The notes below the pieces were generated by a model. It saw only the letters and a list, made by a program, of their open reading frames with translations, ran no database searches and was not told where the DNA came from. Below are positions 36,790 to 48,296 of a stretch of 64,000 nt of DNA, piece after piece. Location of the stretch: contig OY540815.1 of assembly GCA_961205875.1 (NCBI GenBank), positions 8,680,001-8,744,000 on the forward strand, read 5' to 3'. The DNA is from Sialis fuliginosa (lineage: Eukaryota > Arthropoda > Insecta > Megaloptera > Sialidae). A program made the position numbers and the translations under genes. The first letter of the stretch is position 1. Each line of letters opens with the position of its first letter.

Positions 36790-38092
36790 ATTTATAAATA
36801 TCAAAAATATCGTTTTGTAAAATCCATTCCATGGACTCGCCCTAATAGTATATTTTGTTATCTCATATCCATGTCCAGTTCGAAAAATAAACTACAGATT
36901 ACGCCATTAGATCAATTAACATCAAATTAAAAATATACGATTTGGTTTGTGGATAAACAAATATGCGTCAATTGATTCAATTCATTGCATTTTCACAATA
37001 AACGTAGTAGTAAAATGTTCAATGATTTTATACGTCATAGATTTATAAAATGTGCTCTAGGCGTAATGAATTTTTTTTTATTTATGACTGTTTTGTTTGA
37101 AAAATAAAAGCTTTATGAAAAATAGTATAATAACCAGTTCTATTTTAACTACGTACTATAAAACAAAACGTATTTAATATTTAATAGTAAAATTAGTTTT
37201 TAATGGTTTAATTTATTTTTTTTTACAAAACTTTTATTAACTTGATTAGGTCTTATCTTTAAACCAATTTTTCGTTAACTTCTCGATTTCCAAATGTCTT
37301 GAAATTTTGAATACTTACATATATATTATATATAATTGTATATAAAATACGAATACATCAATTCAAAATCTAATTTATAAATATATTGTTACTTTTCAAT
37401 AGTTTTCTAAAAATGTACTAGAAAAGCTTGTTTATTCATTCAATTTTCATTTTTATGCTCTGTTTCACAAATGCTATATTTTTAACAGTTAGGGGTAGAT
37501 TGTAGATTGGACCATTCAAAGCCTTTTACTGACAGATATCTTCTGAAAATAATGATATATAGCATTTTTAGTAATTTTTATTACTTGGAATTATTACCTT
37601 TTAAAAGTTTATTTGTTCTGCGATATTATAGTAAAATATAATTTGAATTAATATATTTTAACCTAATCTAAGAAACTTATATCAATTTGTAATCTAAGTT
37701 AGTTCAGATACGTCGTTTTGGTTTGTATGTTTTAGTTCGATCGTGACTAGAACTTTAACATTATCTTGATATTCCGCGATCAACTAAAACTCCACAGCTC
37801 TTTGTAACGAGAATCAATTCCTTCCACGTTTTCCACTATCTCAGTAAGTAAAAAGTATTTAATGGAATATACCCAATACAACCGTAAACATGAAATACAT
37901 TTGTGTAGTTCTTTAAATTGATATGTATTTATACACATTTATTTTATTGTATTGAGTGAATTAACGAAAATTTATCGATGTATAAAATAACTTAGAAGTA
38001 TTTTTAATATAAAAATACAAAAGCTAGTTAATTTGGAGAGTTACTTGAGAAGTTTGTGACAACTAGTTTGCTCTGACCTCGTAACATTTTGA
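36790..38092. other. AT-rich stretch, no gene seen
   Basis: AT-rich; no paired repeats or frames. Confidence 0.45.
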
Positions 38093-38957
38093 AGTGATGC
38101 ATTCGGGAAATTGGAGTTTCTCTTTATATCTTCCAAGATTTGTTGAAAATCAAAAATTTGATAAAATCAGCCATGTGCGTCCCGAGAAAATTGCATAATT
38201 GTGCAATTTTTGAAATATCTCCGGTTCTATAGGTCGTAGAAAAAAAATACTTTAGTTAATAGACTATAGAACTGCATAGGTAGCATAAATTTTCAAACGC
38301 ATCCTAACCTAAAAAATAAAAAAAATATCGAAAATATTTTTTTATCACCAATAATGCAATAATTAACATAAAAATGAAAGGATTTTTACGAAAAAAAGAG
38401 GAAATATGTATTTTTATGTTTCAAATACGTGATAAAATTTTCAAAAATAAAATTTGATTTTTATACCCACAATCGGCCATTTTTGAAAAAAAATGGAAAA
38501 GCTCGCCATTTAATGAGGAAACGTCGTAGAGTAAATTTTTTTTTTTATGTACTTTCTTGTGAACAAATGCCAACATCTGTTAAATAAGTTAAAATACATA
38601 TTTCTTCTTTTTTTCGTAAAAATCACTTCATTTTTACGTTAATTATTGCATTATTAGAGATAAAAAAGTTTTTCGGCAATTTTTTTATTTTTGAGGTTAG
38701 GATGCGTTTGAAAAGTAACACTACCTATGCAGTTCTATAGTCTATTAACTTATAAGTATTTTATTTATTTTTTTATTTTCCTACGATCTATAGAACCGGA
38801 AATATGTCAAACAGTGTAACGATACACTCGAAATTTATCAAAAATGCACAACTATACAATTTTCTCAGGACGCACATGGCCGATTTTCCCAAATTTTTGA
38901 TTTTCAACTAATCTTCGAACATATAAAGAGAAAATCCAACTTCCCGAATGCATCACT
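38093..38957. mobile_element. Long foldback element, about 865 bp
   Basis: AGTGATGCATTCGGGAAATT at the left is mirrored by TTCCCGAATGCATCACT at the right. The arms pair for about 380 bp with moderate divergence. Shared blocks include TTCTCTTTATAT, CATGTGCGTCC, a GGTTCTATAG block, AATAGACTATAGAACTGCAT and CGCATCCTAACCT. The centre near 38460-38580 is unpaired. No clear target duplication was found. The 61-codon minus frame at 38904-39089 runs out of the right arm. Confidence 0.83.
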
Positions 38958-39089
38958 ATTCATCACTTTTTTGTCTCTATTTCCTCTACTAATAGCGTTG
39001 CATTGATTACTTTCTTGAAGTACAAGATAAAATAACACATAAATACAAATAACATTCCATACATCACCTCCTATAAAACGTACTACCAC

Positions 39090-39560
39090 TATTTAAGGTA
39101 AAGCGCACAAGACATTGGATCGACAATAACATAGTTTGGCCGATGATCCGGACAAATAACCTCCACTCACATCGATGTTCCAATCAATCAAAGCCTACTA
39201 CGACCGACCCTCGCCCTCCCTAATCACAGAGGGAGAAATGACAAATGGGCTGCGAGAACGAGATGCAACATCAAATGTGACAAATGATCGTTAACATATT
39301 TAGTACAGCCATCTCGATCCGCTCCTAGTATTTAGAGATGTTTTGGACCAAAACTAATTAATTGATAAACATAAATACAGACGCATACACGTACACACAT
39401 ACGCATATTGCCGTTGTTGTTATACATACATTCATTATCGCCTAAATTAAGCTGTATGATTATTGCTAACAGGACAGGCTTTAATAATAATTACCCAGCT
39501 AATAGATCGTTTATGTGAAATTTGATTTGAATGGTCTGTACTAACGTAATGTAAAATTTC
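39090..39560. other. GC-richer unique island
   Basis: Composition rises between about 39100 and 39340, with CCGATGATCCGG, GACCGACCCTCGCCCTCCC and ATCTCGATCCGCTCC. It is followed by TAATAATTACC, a homeodomain-like TAATTA site. No open frame is convincing. Could be a conserved non-coding element. Confidence 0.22.
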
Positions 39561-39594
39561 AAATATCTATCTTACGGCTAATAAGTGAAATTAG

Positions 39595-39950
39595 TTATTA
39601 CGCGTACTAGCCAATTACCAAGGTAGCCGAATGATATGTAACAAAATAAACATATTTTAAAACAAACCGTGAGTTCGATCCTTGAGGTCCACACAACCAA
39701 CTTCCCAACATGGTATGACTATAAATACTAATTATTTATTGTTTCCATATAATTTGCGTGAATAATTTTTCTTCATTATGTATATAAACAATTTTAATGG
39801 AATTTGTCAGAGATAAAACTTACCCTTGTATCATGAATATTAGTTTTCTATTATTCCTAATGTCAATAATATAATACACATTTTTGGAATAATTAATCTG
39901 ATAGTGTAAATTTAATTGCGTTCGTTTCCAAGGAAACATGAATTAGTAAA
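39595..39950 (+). mobile_element. tRNA-derived SINE, copy 2 (fuller head)
   Basis: The head contains GGTAGCCGAATGAT (A-box-like, about 39622) and GAGTTCGATCC (B-box-like, about 39672), spaced about 50 bp as in pol III promoters of tRNA origin. The body (AACTTCCCAACATGGTATGA onward) and tail (GTTTCCAAGGAAACATGAA) match the minus-strand copy at 3.3 kb. The tRNA head is decayed; the parent tRNA cannot be named. Confidence 0.7.
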
Positions 39951-40835
39951 CGTATTTATTTAAAATCCAAATTTTGAGGGTGTTTTTCACCCCTCCAGTG
40001 GCTATTTAGGCACATACAAAAAATACTCAAATACATGTTTCATTACTATATTTGTATTGTAAAATATTTATCCATGTTAAATTTCAAGTAAATCCGACCA
40101 AAAAAATATTTTTACAAACTTTTACAAGCACATACATACACACACATGCATCTTTCTAAAAATAATGTAAATATACTAGTGAACTTTAAAAATAAAAATA
40201 TGTTGACATTTTTAATTTTGATTTTCGAACCGATTTCAATAAATTCCTAATGGGAAACTTTTTTGTGGTGCTACGTTAAAACAAAATATAACTTAATACA
40301 TCCAAATTATGACATTTGACCTATACACATACTTTTTGATTTCACTCCGCTATCAATTCAAATGAAATATTATACTAACGTTGATACAAACAACTGCAAA
40401 ATCCCTAATAATGTTGAATAATATATTAATCAACTAACAATAAGTTCAAATAATTATTATCAAACTAATAACAAAACTATTTATGAAAACAATGTTACTG
40501 TTTTGTCATAAAATATAAATATGCTCTAAATTTTAAATGTTAATTAAATACTGATGTCAATTAAAATCAATAGACGCCATAATTATTATAGGTATTTTCT
40601 AAATTTAAACTAACAAGCCTTTATTATTACTGTTATTACCTATTATATCAATTAATTAATTAAATTAACAAAATTCACTTTCTGATTCACAGGAAAACTG
40701 GAATAGTTGATGTCGATTCTATTATCGATTTTAATGGTTCTATAAATCTTAAAAAATTAAACCTTAAATTGCATAGGTAAATAAAAATTAACCAAAGCTC
40801 TCATTAAGGGGTTACATCTAATGTATTAAGTCAAA
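39951..40835. other. AT-rich stretch, possibly with old repeat
   Basis: GGGTGTTTTTCACCCCTCCA and AAATTTCAAGTAAATCCGAC near 39978-40100 have the look of an interspersed repeat tail, and CGAACCGATTTCAAT at 40227 likewise. No second copy is in the window. Confidence 0.3.
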
Positions 40836-40836
40836 A

Positions 40837-41475
40837 CTACCAAAAAAATGTATATTTTTTTTATTTTAGATTTCGTTAAAAGTATATCTATTATATGCAT
40901 TTTTACACGCTGATTTCAAATATGTCCGCATAAATCAAATCCGACTGCCCGTTCAAAAGTTATGGCGATTTTTTTTTAATTTTACAAAACTGGCACTGAA
41001 AATTACCAAAAAAATTTATATTTTTTTATTTTATTTTAAATTTCGTTAAAAGTGTGTTTATTATTTAGATTTTTACACGCTGATTTCAAATATATCCACA
41101 CAAATCAAATCCGACCACCCGTTCAAAAGTTACGGCACTGAAAATTACCAAAAAAATTTATATTTTTTTATTTTATTTTAAATTTCGTTAAAAGTATGTT
41201 TATTATTTAGATTTTTAAACGCTGATTTCAAATATTTCCACACAAATCAAATCCGACCACCCGTTCAAAAGTTACGGCACTGAAAATTACCAAAAAAATT
41301 AAAAATTTTGTATTTTGTTTTAGATTCCGTTAAAAATATGTTTATTATATGTATATGTTTACACGCTGATTTCAAATATGTCGAAAAAAGTCAAAACCGA
41401 CCACCCGTTCAAAAGTTACGGCGATTTTTCTTCAAATTTAAAAATAAAACTCGCACTGAAAATTACTAAAAAAAA
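40837..41475 (+). repeat. Tandem array, four full units plus a partial
   Basis: Units start near 40837, 41002, 41144 and 41286, and a partial one near 41461. Each has CTACCAAAAAAAT or ATTACCAAAAAAAT, then ATTTCGTTAAAAGTRTRTTTA, TTTTTACACGCTGATTTCAA, ATCAAATCCGACYRCCCGTT and CAAAAGTTAYGG. The first and last full units are longer because they keep a GCGATTTTT...AAAACTSGCACTG spacer that the middle two lack. The left flank TTAAGGGGTTACATCTAATG resembles GGGGATACATCTAATAG at 57.5 kb. Confidence 0.85.
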
Positions 41476-42204
41476 CTTTTTCAAATTATTATAAAACTCT
41501 GGTAGTAACTAAAACAAAACTAAATATACAAATATACAAGCTGATGAAACCAAGCGAGTTATACATATAATACAATACATTCAGAAACAAATAACGCAGT
41601 TTCCTCAATTGTTGAATAAAATCAATACAATTCTCATAAACAACATTTATAAACATTAAAAAATAATTAACGATTAATTTTGAATTAAATAAAATACACA
41701 ATACTATTCCATGTTTTATATAACTAAAAAAAAATTTTTTATTAAAATTCGACAAAATATAACAAATATTTACTAATTTGTCATTATTAATAACCAATTA
41801 TACTAATTATGGTTATATAACAACGGTGTACAGAAAACAATGGTGGATTTATACCCCCGTACAATTACAGTCCGCAATCAGATCGTAGCGCTTAACAATG
41901 GGTCTGTAATTAATACAAAGAGAACCACCAAATGCAAATATGGACACATAGTTCATCTGTGTACTTCTGACGATAAATTATCTCCGCATACATTATGTCT
42001 AACTTGGAGAATTGTCGAATTTAAACATAAACACCAAATAAATTTAAGTTATTAGTTATCACATGCCAATATGAAATTGATAAAGGTTTTATACATCTTA
42101 TTTTCTACAATTTGATAATACTTTGTAATATATTCTCTTAAAGTTTATGGCCAAACTCGAGAAAGTACTTAATCTAGATTTAGCTTTAAATTTACAACAA
42201 AAAA
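41476..42204. other. AT-rich stretch, no gene seen
   Basis: A 102-codon minus frame (41489-41797) and a 71-codon plus frame (41840-42055) are unrecognised. The first is Ile/Phe/Tyr-rich. The second has mixed residues but no flanking splice or promoter support. Confidence 0.4.
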
Positions 42205-42708
42205 TAAGGTACTCGCACCAGACTTTAATTAAATATACTGAATTAAAAATATTTGTTGATATTTGATTACTACTATTTCTGAATATTAATCTATATACAT
42301 TTAACTGTCTTACAGCGTTATTGATGACAATCGATCAATAGGTGTCAAAATGGTGGACATTTAAACTAATTATTAGTGCAATTTATTTATTTATTATTAT
42401 ATTATCATAGCATTGTTTCAAATTTGACGATTCTTTCATATATATCATTTTGTAATCAAGTGTCCATCACTGCGTGCTCATTAATGGTTTTACTTTATCC
42501 ATTATTGGAGAAAAAACATAAACAAAATAAAAGGATATAATATAAAAAACAAACTATATTTGTGGACCTTGGTAATTAAATTGATTAAATAAATAGTTAC
42601 TTCTTTTATTAGTAACATAAGTTCATGAGAATTACTAAAAAGAAACCCGTCAATCACAAAAACAGTAAACCTTGCTCTTATAGCGGCCATAACTGGTGCT
42701 AGTACGTA
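42205..42708 (-). mobile_element. Family A TIR element, copy 3 (inverted)
   Basis: Same family as the 1.2 and 21.7 kb copies but in the opposite direction. The ends are AGGTACTCGCACCAG and CTGGTGCTAGTACG, slightly mutated, each beside TA. About 500 bp. A 62-codon frame inside (42502-42690) aligns with one in copy 4, but the differences are mostly amino-acid changing, so it is not a conserved gene. Confidence 0.86.
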
Positions 42709-43350
42709 ATATTATATTTAGATGTTAGAACAACATAGCAAATAATTGCAAATCTAAAAAACAGACATATCATTTCATAAATATTTAGAAAAAATAATAT
42801 TTCTTTTCTTGCACGTATAAACATTATAAACACAGGTCTTTATATTCTTCTTCAGACATTAAATTATAGTGATTTATGAACACTTCTGCTGTCACCATGC
42901 ACTTAATACTTATGAAGATCGATCCTCCATTTAAACTTTTTAGTTCTTCCTATAAATATCCAAACAGATTCTCATGAGACAATACTGTGAAACCGCAAAA
43001 GTGACATTACACGTCTTTACAGTTAAAAATCTTGAACAAATATACATAGGTATATTTAAAAAATATATAATATAATATTTCTAAAATATATTTTTATTTA
43101 TATACATAATATATTATAATCAACAACTTCCAATTTCATCTTGAATTGAGAATTTCAAAAAAAAATAGTTAACATTATTTACTGTAATACAAAATTCATT
43201 ATTTGAAGCGAAACATAAAAGAACTAATTGAAAAAATATCGGTATTTATTTAAATATTTATATACCTTAAAACTTATATTTGTTATTTAATATTACTGCC
43301 ATTAATAAAATGTACTAATACCTCGTAGTATATTTCAATAATAAAACATA
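42709..43350. other. AT-rich stretch, no gene seen
   Basis: No element ends or frames recognised. Confidence 0.45.
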
Positions 43351-44143
43351 TACCAGGTGTTTTTTTAAAAGCTTTCCAGCGGATTATTTCCAATATAATG
43401 AATTTTCAGAAAAAACATTTCAGGACAAAAATTTCATAGTTTTGAAGGGGCTAAATATTGACAATATGGGTTGACCTTGAAAAGGTCACCTTAATTGGTT
43501 TTCAGGTTCAACTTTTCTTTTTTAAATCTAAACCTATATTTTTTGTTGCAGATTCGTAGTTTACGATGAAAAATAAGCAACTTTTACTTGAAACATTATT
43601 TCTGAAAATGTCCATTTTTTTTTATATGGAGAAAAACAAAAAGACATTTCTTAGAAAAATCTCAGGAGGAAAAGAGTACTTAGATTTAATCAAGTATTCT
43701 CAGAGAATTTTTATTATTCAAATTTAATATTAACTTTTTATGCAACTTTTTAATAAAGTAATTTTTTGAAATTTTGAAGAAAAAAATTAAAAACAAATAA
43801 AATAAAAATCTCTGAAAACCACAGACAAAATCTAAGCACTTTTTACCTTTTATGATTATTTTTGAAAATTAATAGTTTTCGAGTAAAAAATTATTGAAAA
43901 TCCAAAAATTTCTCTTTGTTTTGCTCCATTTCATAAAAAAGGACATTTTCAGAAAAAATGTTTCAGGTAAAATTTGCTTATTTTTCCTTGTAAATTACGA
44001 ATCTGCAACAAAAAATATAGGTCAACCCATATTGTCAGTATTGAGCCCCCTCGAAACCATGAAACTCTTGTACGAAACATTTTCTCTGAAAATTCGTTAT
44101 TTTGGAAATAATCTGCTGAAAAGTCTTTATAAAACAACCGGTA
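43351..44143. mobile_element. Foldback TIR element, TA-flanked
   Basis: TA then CCAGGTGTTTTTTTAAAAG; the right end is AAAACAACCGG then TA. Arms of about 300 bp share TTTCCAGCGGATTATTTCC, GACAATATGGGTTGACC, a CCTATATTTTTTGTTGCAG block and AATGTCC. The centre (about 43650-43890) is unpaired and AT-rich. The 98- and 62-codon frames here are antisense readings of one arm. Confidence 0.83.
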
Positions 44144-44767
44144 TTTGCCCCCGTATTTACAGCAATTCGCAATTCACAACAAAAACATAAATTTGCTGCA
44201 CGTTGAACAAATCAAGCACGTCAACGTTCAAATAAATAAACAAATAAAACACATCTGAGCATTCCTGTTGCAATATCAGCTACAACTCCAAAGATTACAT
44301 CCTCTTAAAAAGATTTTTACAACTGCGAAAAGTTCGTCCGCAGTGGAACATTTCGCTGATGTTAGTGATTGTTTTTTTATTGTTTATAAACCCTGAAATG
44401 ATCGTATGCTGAAAAGGCATTAAAACCTTTATTTTAGGTACATTTTACTTCTACGACTGATCATAAATATTGTAGTGACAACACGTTATTTTGCGATCTC
44501 TACCTGTTTCATAGCACGCCAGATTTGTCTATCTTCTTTATATTATTATTCAATGATACCTATTTAAATATTATTCGTGTTTAATTAATCATAGTTTTTA
44601 GGACCGCAAAAAAATTAATAGATTAATTTATAATTGAATATATTATTTAACGTAATGTATAAGAACAACCCCAAATTAGGAAACCGATTAGATGGTATCA
44701 TCACGTCGCAATTTAGTAAGTTAATGTACCTACTTAAATGCGAAGTGACTTAAGTCTAAGACAGAGG
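44144..44767. other. Mixed stretch, no gene seen
   Basis: 44180-44380 is slightly richer in C/G with no recognisable frame. The rest is AT-rich. Confidence 0.35.
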
Positions 44768-44821
44768 TTACACGATCAGTTTGGTATCAGTTCATTCACT
44801 GATACCAGACTGATCGTGTAA
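44768..44821. other. Near-perfect short hairpin (23-bp stem, 8-nt loop)
   Basis: TTACACGATCAGTYTGGTATC-type arms run 44768-44790 and 44799-44821 around an 8-nt loop (TTCATTCA). The stem has a single mismatch that would be G.U in one transcript. No pairing extends beyond the stem. It could be a tiny foldback remnant or a small-RNA precursor-like hairpin. The following CGGACTGATGGAATGGACTG is weakly self-similar. Confidence 0.8.
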
Positions 44822-46805
44822 TGCATTAATTGACGGACTGATGGAATGGACTGACGGATGTTTTAATATTTTTCATCAGCCTGAAGGTCACGAATACGAA
44901 CTATTAATAAATTAAATGCTATGAGAATATTTCAACATTTTTCTATTAATTATATTATTGAAAATATTGAAATAATAAAAATGCCAAAACGTCAGATTTC
45001 ATTAAAATTTCGACCATAATTATTATTAATTAAAAATTGAAAACTAGATAAAATACTACGGCATTATGTCATTTTTTTATTTAAAATTTCATTTAATGAC
45101 ACGAAAATAAAAATATCTTATTACTAATTTTCAATAAAATTCCATATTTGCGGCCTATAGCACGGAATTAAAGATTTTATAAAAAATAGTGAACGTAATT
45201 CTGTTTTAGGTTTTAAAGCTTAAAAAATCTATAAAATTTCTCTGTAATATTTGATATTATTTTTTGTACGTATAACACTGTTAAAAACTATTCTAGCAAT
45301 GAAGTTGTAAACATAAAATATTATTTTTTAGAAAGAAGTAGTACAAATCTTTTAAAGACTAAAAGAGATGTATTATTTAAATCCTTTCTCCCCCCCTCTC
45401 CCATTTAATAGAAAATATTATGTTTGTTTACATTGATTTAAATGCTGTAAGCTAAATATGTATATTTATTATAATAGTACATACATGCATACGTATACAA
45501 ACATAAGTATGTTTATGCCGAGTTGTTTATAAAATATATACACATACCTACATAAAATTTATCTCTAGCAGAAATGAAAAATAGCGGTTACGTGTATGAC
45601 AAATCCATTTCCTTTCCTGGAGTAGTTTATTTTTCGAAAAAAATATATGTTTACAGCAGCACTGCCAATCTTTTGATTATATTTTATAGTACTTATTGGT
45701 ATACAGGAGTGTATTAGAATTATATGTGGACTACGGAACATAGGAAAATCAATGTTCTTTCAGATACATTCAAACAACTTCTGCGGCAAAATCGTAAATA
45801 CATCGATAAAATTTGGTAGTCATATTCTCAAAACTAGAAACTATGTATTTAAAAATCTTTTTTTTTAATATATGATCGTGATTTTCCCCCTTGATAAATT
45901 GCAGAAAACGTCATGCTTTAACAACAACTCTATATAAATCTATTGAGAATAGTAAAAAGAACAAATATATATAAAGAAGAAATAGAAGAAATGTATTATA
46001 TTCAATATCAAGCACACGCGATATAAAATATTCAAAAATTGTATCATAATAGAAATCTTATATCTTTTTGAATAAGAAAAACAAACACAGACACAAACAA
46101 AATAATCAATTTTCAGAACCAATCTTACATCCATACAAAGTTTTCCACATTTCATTAAATAGAGTACAACATACAAAAAAACATCAAGCGAATTTAAAAA
46201 AATAAAAGGGTAACAGCGATGCCACGAAAGCAGCAAACCATTACTATGTAAAATAAAACAATCCATTAAAAAAGCAAACAACTTCCAAAATTAAAAACCT
46301 CATATTTGGAACCGTTTTTTAACTGGTACAATAACTGACGCCGAAAGCTGCGTCAGCTGTCGACGGCGATGTAAAACACTTGTTCTCTGACTTAATTGCT
46401 AGTCAAGTATGCGGTGATAAAGGGAGGATAGTCAAACCTCGTGCTATGGAACTAAGATGCACACATTCTTTAGAGGTTCTGTTCTTATAAATTCATTACA
46501 CTATCTAGGATAGAATTCACTTAAGTGGAATGATTTTATATAGAAAATTGAATTCTATAAAACTAAAACGGGTGTTAAAGTTTTCTAGCTCGTTGGAAAT
46601 GTAATATTTTTTTAATTGATTAGTAAAAATAGTTTTAAATAGTTTACGGGAATCAATTAATTTCAATGGAAATTTTGAATTACAATATTTAATATTTATA
46701 TTGTATAAGACGTCTATAATATAAAAGCACGACGTTTCCTCATACTGTATTCCACAACTATCTTTATAAAGGAATATTTTATAAAGAAAGTTGTAAAACA
46801 ACTTT
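44822..46805. other. AT-rich stretch, no gene seen
   Basis: The 113-codon minus frame (45940-46281) and 94-codon minus frame (46517-46801) are Phe/Tyr/Ile/Cys-rich readings of low-complexity DNA with no domain. A TACATACATG-type microsatellite lies near 45480. A short GC-richer piece (46330-46400) contains CGAAAGCTGCGTCAGCTGTC. Confidence 0.4.
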
Positions 46806-46819
46806 TTACAGAAAATTTT

Positions 46820-46970
46820 ATGCGCTACAAAAAAGATGCTTTACAATTTTCACGTAACATGCGTCGTTTCTCGAATATTCTGGAAATAAATGTTGGGCTC
46901 CCCTCCACTCGATTTTAATAATTTTTATTAGCGACTCAACTAACTAACTAAGTTATGCATGTTATAAGAA
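46820..46970 (-). repeat. Dispersed repeat D, copy 3 (fragment)
   Basis: GCTACAAAAAAGATGCTTTA, TTTTCACGTAACATGCGTCG and CTCCCCTCCACTCGATTTTA match the 26.3 kb copy in order and strand. The match fades after CAACTAACTAACTAAG. Confidence 0.65.
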
Positions 46971-47061
46971 TTCATAGGACAGTCACGTGATAAAATATAT
47001 TTGATTTTGACTTAAAACGGAATTATCAAGAAAACATTTTTAACTCGGAGATCAAATCATT

Positions 47062-47640
47062 TAAGCCACATTACATTTAAACTTTCAAAATTTGTGAATT
47101 TTCTGTCTCAATATTTAGTCAAAAAAATATTTATATTATTAATAAGGTACCTGAGGCAAATAAGGCCCAAGGTGTAATAAGGCATATAATTTAGTTAAGT
47201 GGCCTTATTATACCACCATAGTTTAATAAGGCCCAAAGTTACTTTTTTTTAAGATGTCTTAAAAATGAAAAAATCATTTAAGAAAAATTGGTTTTCATAC
47301 TTCTTTAGATTAATAATAAACGAAAGTTTACAGTTAACATAGCCTTTTTAATATAGATTACTTATTACCCGAAATATAGCATTTTAAATTAAGGTGGGCC
47401 TTATTTGCCTCCATGACCTTACATTTATTTAATTTTTGATGAAAACAAAAATAATTTATACACACTTTTACTGACTTTATGAGTTTTCTTAAGCCACATC
47501 ACATTTAAACTTTCAAAATTTGTTAATTTTCTGTCTCAGTATTTGGTCAGATTTAAAATATTTATATTACTAACATATTTATTTAATTTTTTATAAAAAA
47601 AATTTTATACGCACTTTACTGTTTGTTTAGTTTTATAGTT
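47062..47640 (+). repeat. Tandem duplication, first unit split by a MITE
   Basis: Both units carry AAGCCACATYACATTTAAAC, a CTTTCAAAATTTGT block, ATTTTCTGTCTCARTATTTR, then ATTTATTTAATTTTT and a TTTATACRCACTTT block. In the first unit the sequence is interrupted at 47143-47421 by the MITE. The second unit (from about 47490) is uninterrupted and serves as an in-window empty site. Confidence 0.82.
47145..47419. mobile_element. Short MITE, TA-flanked, AGGTACCTGAGGCAAATAAG ends
   Basis: The left end AGGTACCTGAGGCAAATAAG is mirrored by CTTATTTGCCTCCATGACCT, with TA on both sides. Further TAAGGCCC/GGGCCTTA motifs recur inside. Comparison with the neighbouring uninterrupted unit shows that the element plus one TA is extra, confirming insertion with TA duplication. 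275 bp. The AGGTACC tip resembles family A, but the interior differs. Confidence 0.87.
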
Positions 47641-48139
47641 TAAAACTTTTTAGTTTAACACTACAAAAATTTTGTTTCATACAAGAATAATATTTCGTGG
47701 TTTTCCACGAAATTTTAAGATAAGTTCAACAAAGCACGCTATGAACATAAATAGAACATATATGTCTACAGTATATACATATATAGTGCACATACATACA
47801 TATATATTAACAGTACTATGTTGCAGGTCGTACAGATAAGAATCCTTGAGCATTTTATTACCTTTCTCAATTACCAGCTCCGGTATAGTGAACCAGGTAG
47901 AGTGTGTGATAACTTTTACACGTGTCTGTAACTACTATAAAGGTGACTTATGCAGAATCCTCGACAAAAATAAAATGTTACAATGTTACACCAGGTAAAT
48001 TTCACATATACAATATACTATACTCATGGATAAAATTATACAAAAGAATTTTACTTTTATGCGACTCTTGAATTTGTCGCTGGTATATCTAAAGGGAGCT
48101 AAATCTTGAACATAAATAAAATATTTAATGTATACCAAG
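47641..48139. other. AT-rich stretch, no gene seen
   Basis: A TATATACATACATA microsatellite near 47760-47815. No gene seen. Confidence 0.4.
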
Positions 48140-48296
48140 GTAGCCTCAGTAGCTCGGCGCAAAAGAGGGAAATACGTCATCTGGGGTGCCTAACTGTGGA
48201 GAGAGGGAATGATGTGCCCAATTATAACAAATATAGCATTGTAACTCGGCGCGAGAATGGGAAAATACGTCATCTGGTCAAGAACTACTGAGGAAT
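48140..48296. repeat. Small element with CCTCAGTAG / CTACTGAGG ends and an internal duplication
   Basis: CCTCAGTAG at 48146-48154 is inverted as CTACTGAGG at 48286-48294. Inside, a CTCGGCGC...GGGAAAATACGTCATCTGG phrase occurs twice, about 92 bp apart, on the same strand. The AGGTAGCCTCAGTAGCTCGG start is A-box-like, so a tRNA-derived short element is possible. The 61-codon frame through it (48106-48291) is not recognised. Confidence 0.5.

Noticed and set aside
40837-41475. CRISPR-like array because of regularly repeated phrases.
   Set aside because: Units are long, contiguous and nearly whole-length similar, with no spacers of unique sequence, in a eukaryotic context.
42502-42690. A 62-codon frame in family A copy 3 that aligns with a 60-codon frame in copy 4 (both with RARFTVF and LINLIT motifs), suggesting a conserved small gene.
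   Set aside because: Over the first 48 or so codons I count about 13 nucleotide differences, about 11 of which change the amino acid. The frame ends early in copies 1 and 2. That is neutral drift of non-coding DNA, not protein conservation.
45940-46281. 113-codon hydrophobic minus-strand frame as a membrane protein.
   Set aside because: The Phe/Tyr/Ile/Cys content comes from low-complexity DNA, including an ACAAACACAGACACAAAC stretch read as alternating Cys/Val. No gene signals.
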